Source: Isoetes taiwanensis (Eukaryota; Streptophyta; Lycopodiopsida; Isoetales; Isoetaceae). Taken from it: a DNA stretch of 64,000 nt. The stretch lies in contig JAJEKV010000072.1 of assembly GCA_021234155.1 (NCBI GenBank), forward strand, positions 3,248,299-3,312,298, in the 5' to 3' direction. The stretch's first letter is position 1. The number at the start of each line of letters is the position of its first letter. The notes under the pieces are model-generated. The model saw only the letters and a program-made list of their open reading frames with translations. It searched no databases and was not told the origin of the DNA. Made by a program: the position numbers and the translations under genes. Shown piece by piece: positions 61,429 to 64,000 of this stretch.

Positions 61429-63660
61429 AAGTTTTTGTTTTTTTGAAGAACTGTGTCAACAATATATTAAAAGAATGGTAATGATACAAATCAAGTGAGG
61501 AGGAAGGAGAACTGCCCCAAAGAGACAGCGATACCTCGACATTCTACAACAAACTCACAGAAAAACTACAACTCTACTGTGGTACAAACCGACCATCACC
61601 ATCTACAACACCTGTGAAGTCCCGCTTAAATGGCTTAACTTCCGCTCCTACTAATCCGGGAACACCGTAAAGCTTTGAAATAGCTTGCACCCGAAGTCGA
61701 GGGAATCGAGAGGCCGCAGTCGCTGAATCCCCCGAAAGATCCACACAACCGCCGCCTAAATCAACCCACACCAACCAAGCCACACACAAATGCAAGGCTT
61801 TTTGCCGCCGCAAGAGCCGCCAAGCACTATGATACACATGAAGCAAAGAATTCATCGGGCTAGTCAATCTCACAGAAATGAGCCGGACCCAATCCCGCAT
61901 AGCCCGCAAGTGAAGGCATAAAACCAGACAATGCCCACGCCTCACGATGAAGGCCACAACAAGGCGTAGAGGGCTCACACCCGCCCTAAACCGACTCACA
62001 AGGGCATTCACCATGATACAATTGCACCACCGCCACGAAGCACCCCTAACCTTCTGGTGGAGGAAGTGAGCTCCATGTCCACGCCCAAACCGAAGGCCAT
62101 TGAGAACCCTGCTGCATAGACCACTTGCCGAAGGGGCAGAGTGTCATGAATAGCCAAACACCCAAGAATAAGACCGCACACAAAAGAAGAAGACACAACA
62201 TGGGATGAACCTTCCAAACCGCACCACCACATCATCTTGAAGAACTATAGGTATGTGTAAGCGGAATACTCCTCGCCACTTGTTCCCGAATGATAGCCCC
62301 TACCCCTCGCCCAAAAGTGAGCTCGAAAGAACTCCCACGAAACTAGTCGACCATCCCGATACCAATCCTCCAAGATGAGCACAAAGAGCTCCTCCAACGG
62401 GCTGCAAGGTCCGGAAAGCATGCATAGTGGCGACCCAAGGGCAAGTGCGCAGGGGTAGAGGAACCCACAAGAAAGGAGAAGAGTGGTGATAAACCGAGGC
62501 ATAATCTAATTGGAAGAGCATACGCACATGATCCCAAGCCCGCAACACCCCCGCGGAGAAAGGGGAGGCATGGGGGAAAGGCCGGACCATACAACAAAGT
62601 GCCTGGGGCAACTCCACATGCGCGGCTTCCCAAATGCCACACAATGGCGAAGAGATCGCGAACAACAAGGCCGCACCAGGAGAAGATGCTCCATCTGCGG
62701 GTAATGCTCCAAACAAACTTGAGACCAACACCTTACTATGCAGCGCCAAATCCGAATGGCCAAGCCCCTCATCCTCCTGGGTGGAGACACTTCCACCAAG
62801 ACACCTTAACAACCGCCCCTTCATCATCCCGCCCCCAAACAAAATTTGAACAATCTTATCCAAAGCCACGATCTTACCCTCGGGAGCTAACATCGCAGAT
62901 GTTTGTATACACATGAGTGCTACAAAGTACAAACTTGGCAATAGTGATCCTACACGCCATGGACAACTTGCTACCCTTCCACCAATTGAGGTGTTTTCGC
63001 AACCCCGCAAAAATCTCATCCCACACCCTCCCCATGGAAACATCCCCGCCAAAGGGAATACCCAACAGCTTAGTACACACATTACCTGGAAGCACCTTCC
63101 AAGGGAATAGAGCCAAGCAAGGGGAGGCTGAGTCACCGGGCCCATAATGCAGCATTTACCCCAATTCGAGAATAATGCCCGAGGCCAAGGAGAAAGTATC
63201 CAAAGAAACCCTTCAGATTCCGTAGAGATTACTCTCTTCGCCACCAAGAAGAGGAAGGTGTCATCTGGGCGAACGGTTAATAATCTGGCGGCTACCATCC
63301 TACATCCAAGCCCATCCACCACCCTCCTCCATGCGGCAAAAAAAACAATCGGAGACAATTGCCTCCGCCACAATCGTAAATAAAAACGGCGCCAAAGGGC
63401 ACCCCTAACGCACCCCTCTGCCTAATGAGAAACAGGCGGAGGGTTCACCCTGGCACACCACCATAGCCCGTGCTGACCTATGCAGCTTCGTGACTGTCTC
63501 TATAAAGCGTGGACCACACAATGCTAACATCATAGCAGACAAGAACTTCCAACAGACACTATCGTAAGCTTTGGCGAAGTCAAGCCTAAGATAAGCAATG
63601 CCTTGACCTGTTCTCTTGGCCCAATAAAGGCCCTCATACACACTGACCCCAAAATTTGGT
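61429..63660 (-). mobile_element. 5'-truncated L1-type LINE, degenerate
   Basis: From 63660 downwards the minus strand shows RT motifs LRLDFAKAYDSVCWKFLSAM and GVR-stop-GCPLAPFLFTIVAEA (TAG for Gln), then PDDTFLFL (YADD region altered), TKLLGIPFGGDVSMGRVWDE, LSMACRITIAKFVLCSTHVY and further LINE-like sequence to about 61574 (VVDGDGRFVPQ-stop). A 3' tail-like AAAAAAACAAAAAC on the minus strand lies at 61431-61445. It starts abruptly within RT at 63660. Several frames are used; it cannot be active. It belongs to a different LINE family from the copy at 25631-27275. Confidence 0.7.
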
Positions 63661-63793
63661 CCACTGTTGTTTTTAAGTTGTACGGAAGTGTTGTTTTATG
63701 CCAAAAACAATACCAAAATGGCACCAAAAGTCCACGTGGTCCGTTTATCCGAATTTGCTAAGAAGTTACAGTTGACTTTTAGCAAAACATTCC

Positions 63794-63824
<31 letters not shown>

Positions 63825-64000
63825 GGTCAACGTGTCTTTTTTTTCACCATTGTTTTTAGCAACTTTTGTCAACATGTGTTTTTTATTTTTGTCACAGTTG
63901 TTTTTTGAAGAAGCCAACCGTTGTTTTTTTCAAAGTACACGCGTAGATTTACATATTACTACACGTGAAAGAAGTAAAAAAGACAGTTCTTTTTTTTTTT
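63661..64000. repeat. T-rich low-complexity region
   Basis: A run of about 28 T at 63798-63825 and several shorter T7-T9 runs separated by GTCAAC(A/G)TGTG and GTTGTTTTT phrases (for example 63826-63838 and 63868-63880), continuing to the window edge. The phrase repeat suggests a degenerate roughly 45-bp tandem organisation. Confidence 0.6.

Noticed and set aside
62300-63373. 357-codon minus-strand frame as a standalone protein
   Set aside because: LINE RT motifs alternate between this frame and two others, so the long frame is an out-of-frame relic of LINE ORF2.

Overview
The window looks like TE-rich intergenic DNA from a large land-plant nuclear genome. PLS-type PPR genes with GT-AG introns, a Ty3/gypsy element of Tat-like character, plant L1-type LINEs, MITE-like foldbacks and T/A-rich filler all point that way. 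A homosporous fern or other non-seed plant is my best guess, but this is inference from style, not from a marker gene. Only one long, intact, conventional gene is present: an intronless PPR gene at 52590-54722 (-). Nearly everything else is mobile DNA or fragments of genes.

Region 1 (1-7804) holds a divergent gene pair that I read as a DNA transposon or transposon-like unit. A multi-exon minus-strand gene (first exon 3948-3975, then 2433-3586, then pieces down to 229) contains a segment resembling the ParB/sulfiredoxin fold. A plus-strand gene (5080-7804) carries a DUF8039-like domain followed by a DUF7869-like, DDE-like domain broken by frameshifts. Between and inside them lie at least eight copies of a GC-rich palindrome built on ATCGCG-N2-CGCGAT, five of which contain or extend the NotI core GCGGCCGC or its variants.

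Region 2 (8540-18659) is a complete but frameshifted LTR retrotransposon with 1.9-kb LTRs bounded by TGTTG...CAACA. Its domain order is gag, protease, an extra RNase H, reverse transcriptase, gypsy RNase H, integrase. The extra RNase H lying upstream of RT is unusual. It sits inside what may be an older LTR.

Region 3 (18660-36900) is a patchwork: an inverted-repeat array, a 127-bp tandem duplication, a pyrimidine tract, a 5'-truncated LINE (25640-27275, -), several members of three dispersed repeat families (called A, B and C here), a long-armed foldback, a PPR fragment, a CGTCAG motif array, and phase-consistent exons resembling the nucleoporin NUP85 with a short-chain dehydrogenase fragment lying among them.

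Region 4 (37790-46000) is a degenerate plus-strand L1-type LINE split by about 3 kb of inserted DNA that carries a fragment of an ATG18f/g/h (BCAS3-domain) autophagy gene with its introns, plus three MITE-like repeats.

Region 5 (46000-64000) contains a second degenerate ParB/DGQH-like gene, a tandemly duplicated PPR pseudogene, a Helitron-type 3' end, the intact PPR gene, a tRNA-derived SINE head, a near-perfect 32-bp foldback, a retroposed L1-like ORF1 with three nonsense codons, and a decayed LINE RT. Many premature stops fit C-to-T decay of CAG, CAA or CGA codons, and many frameshifts sit at homopolymers.
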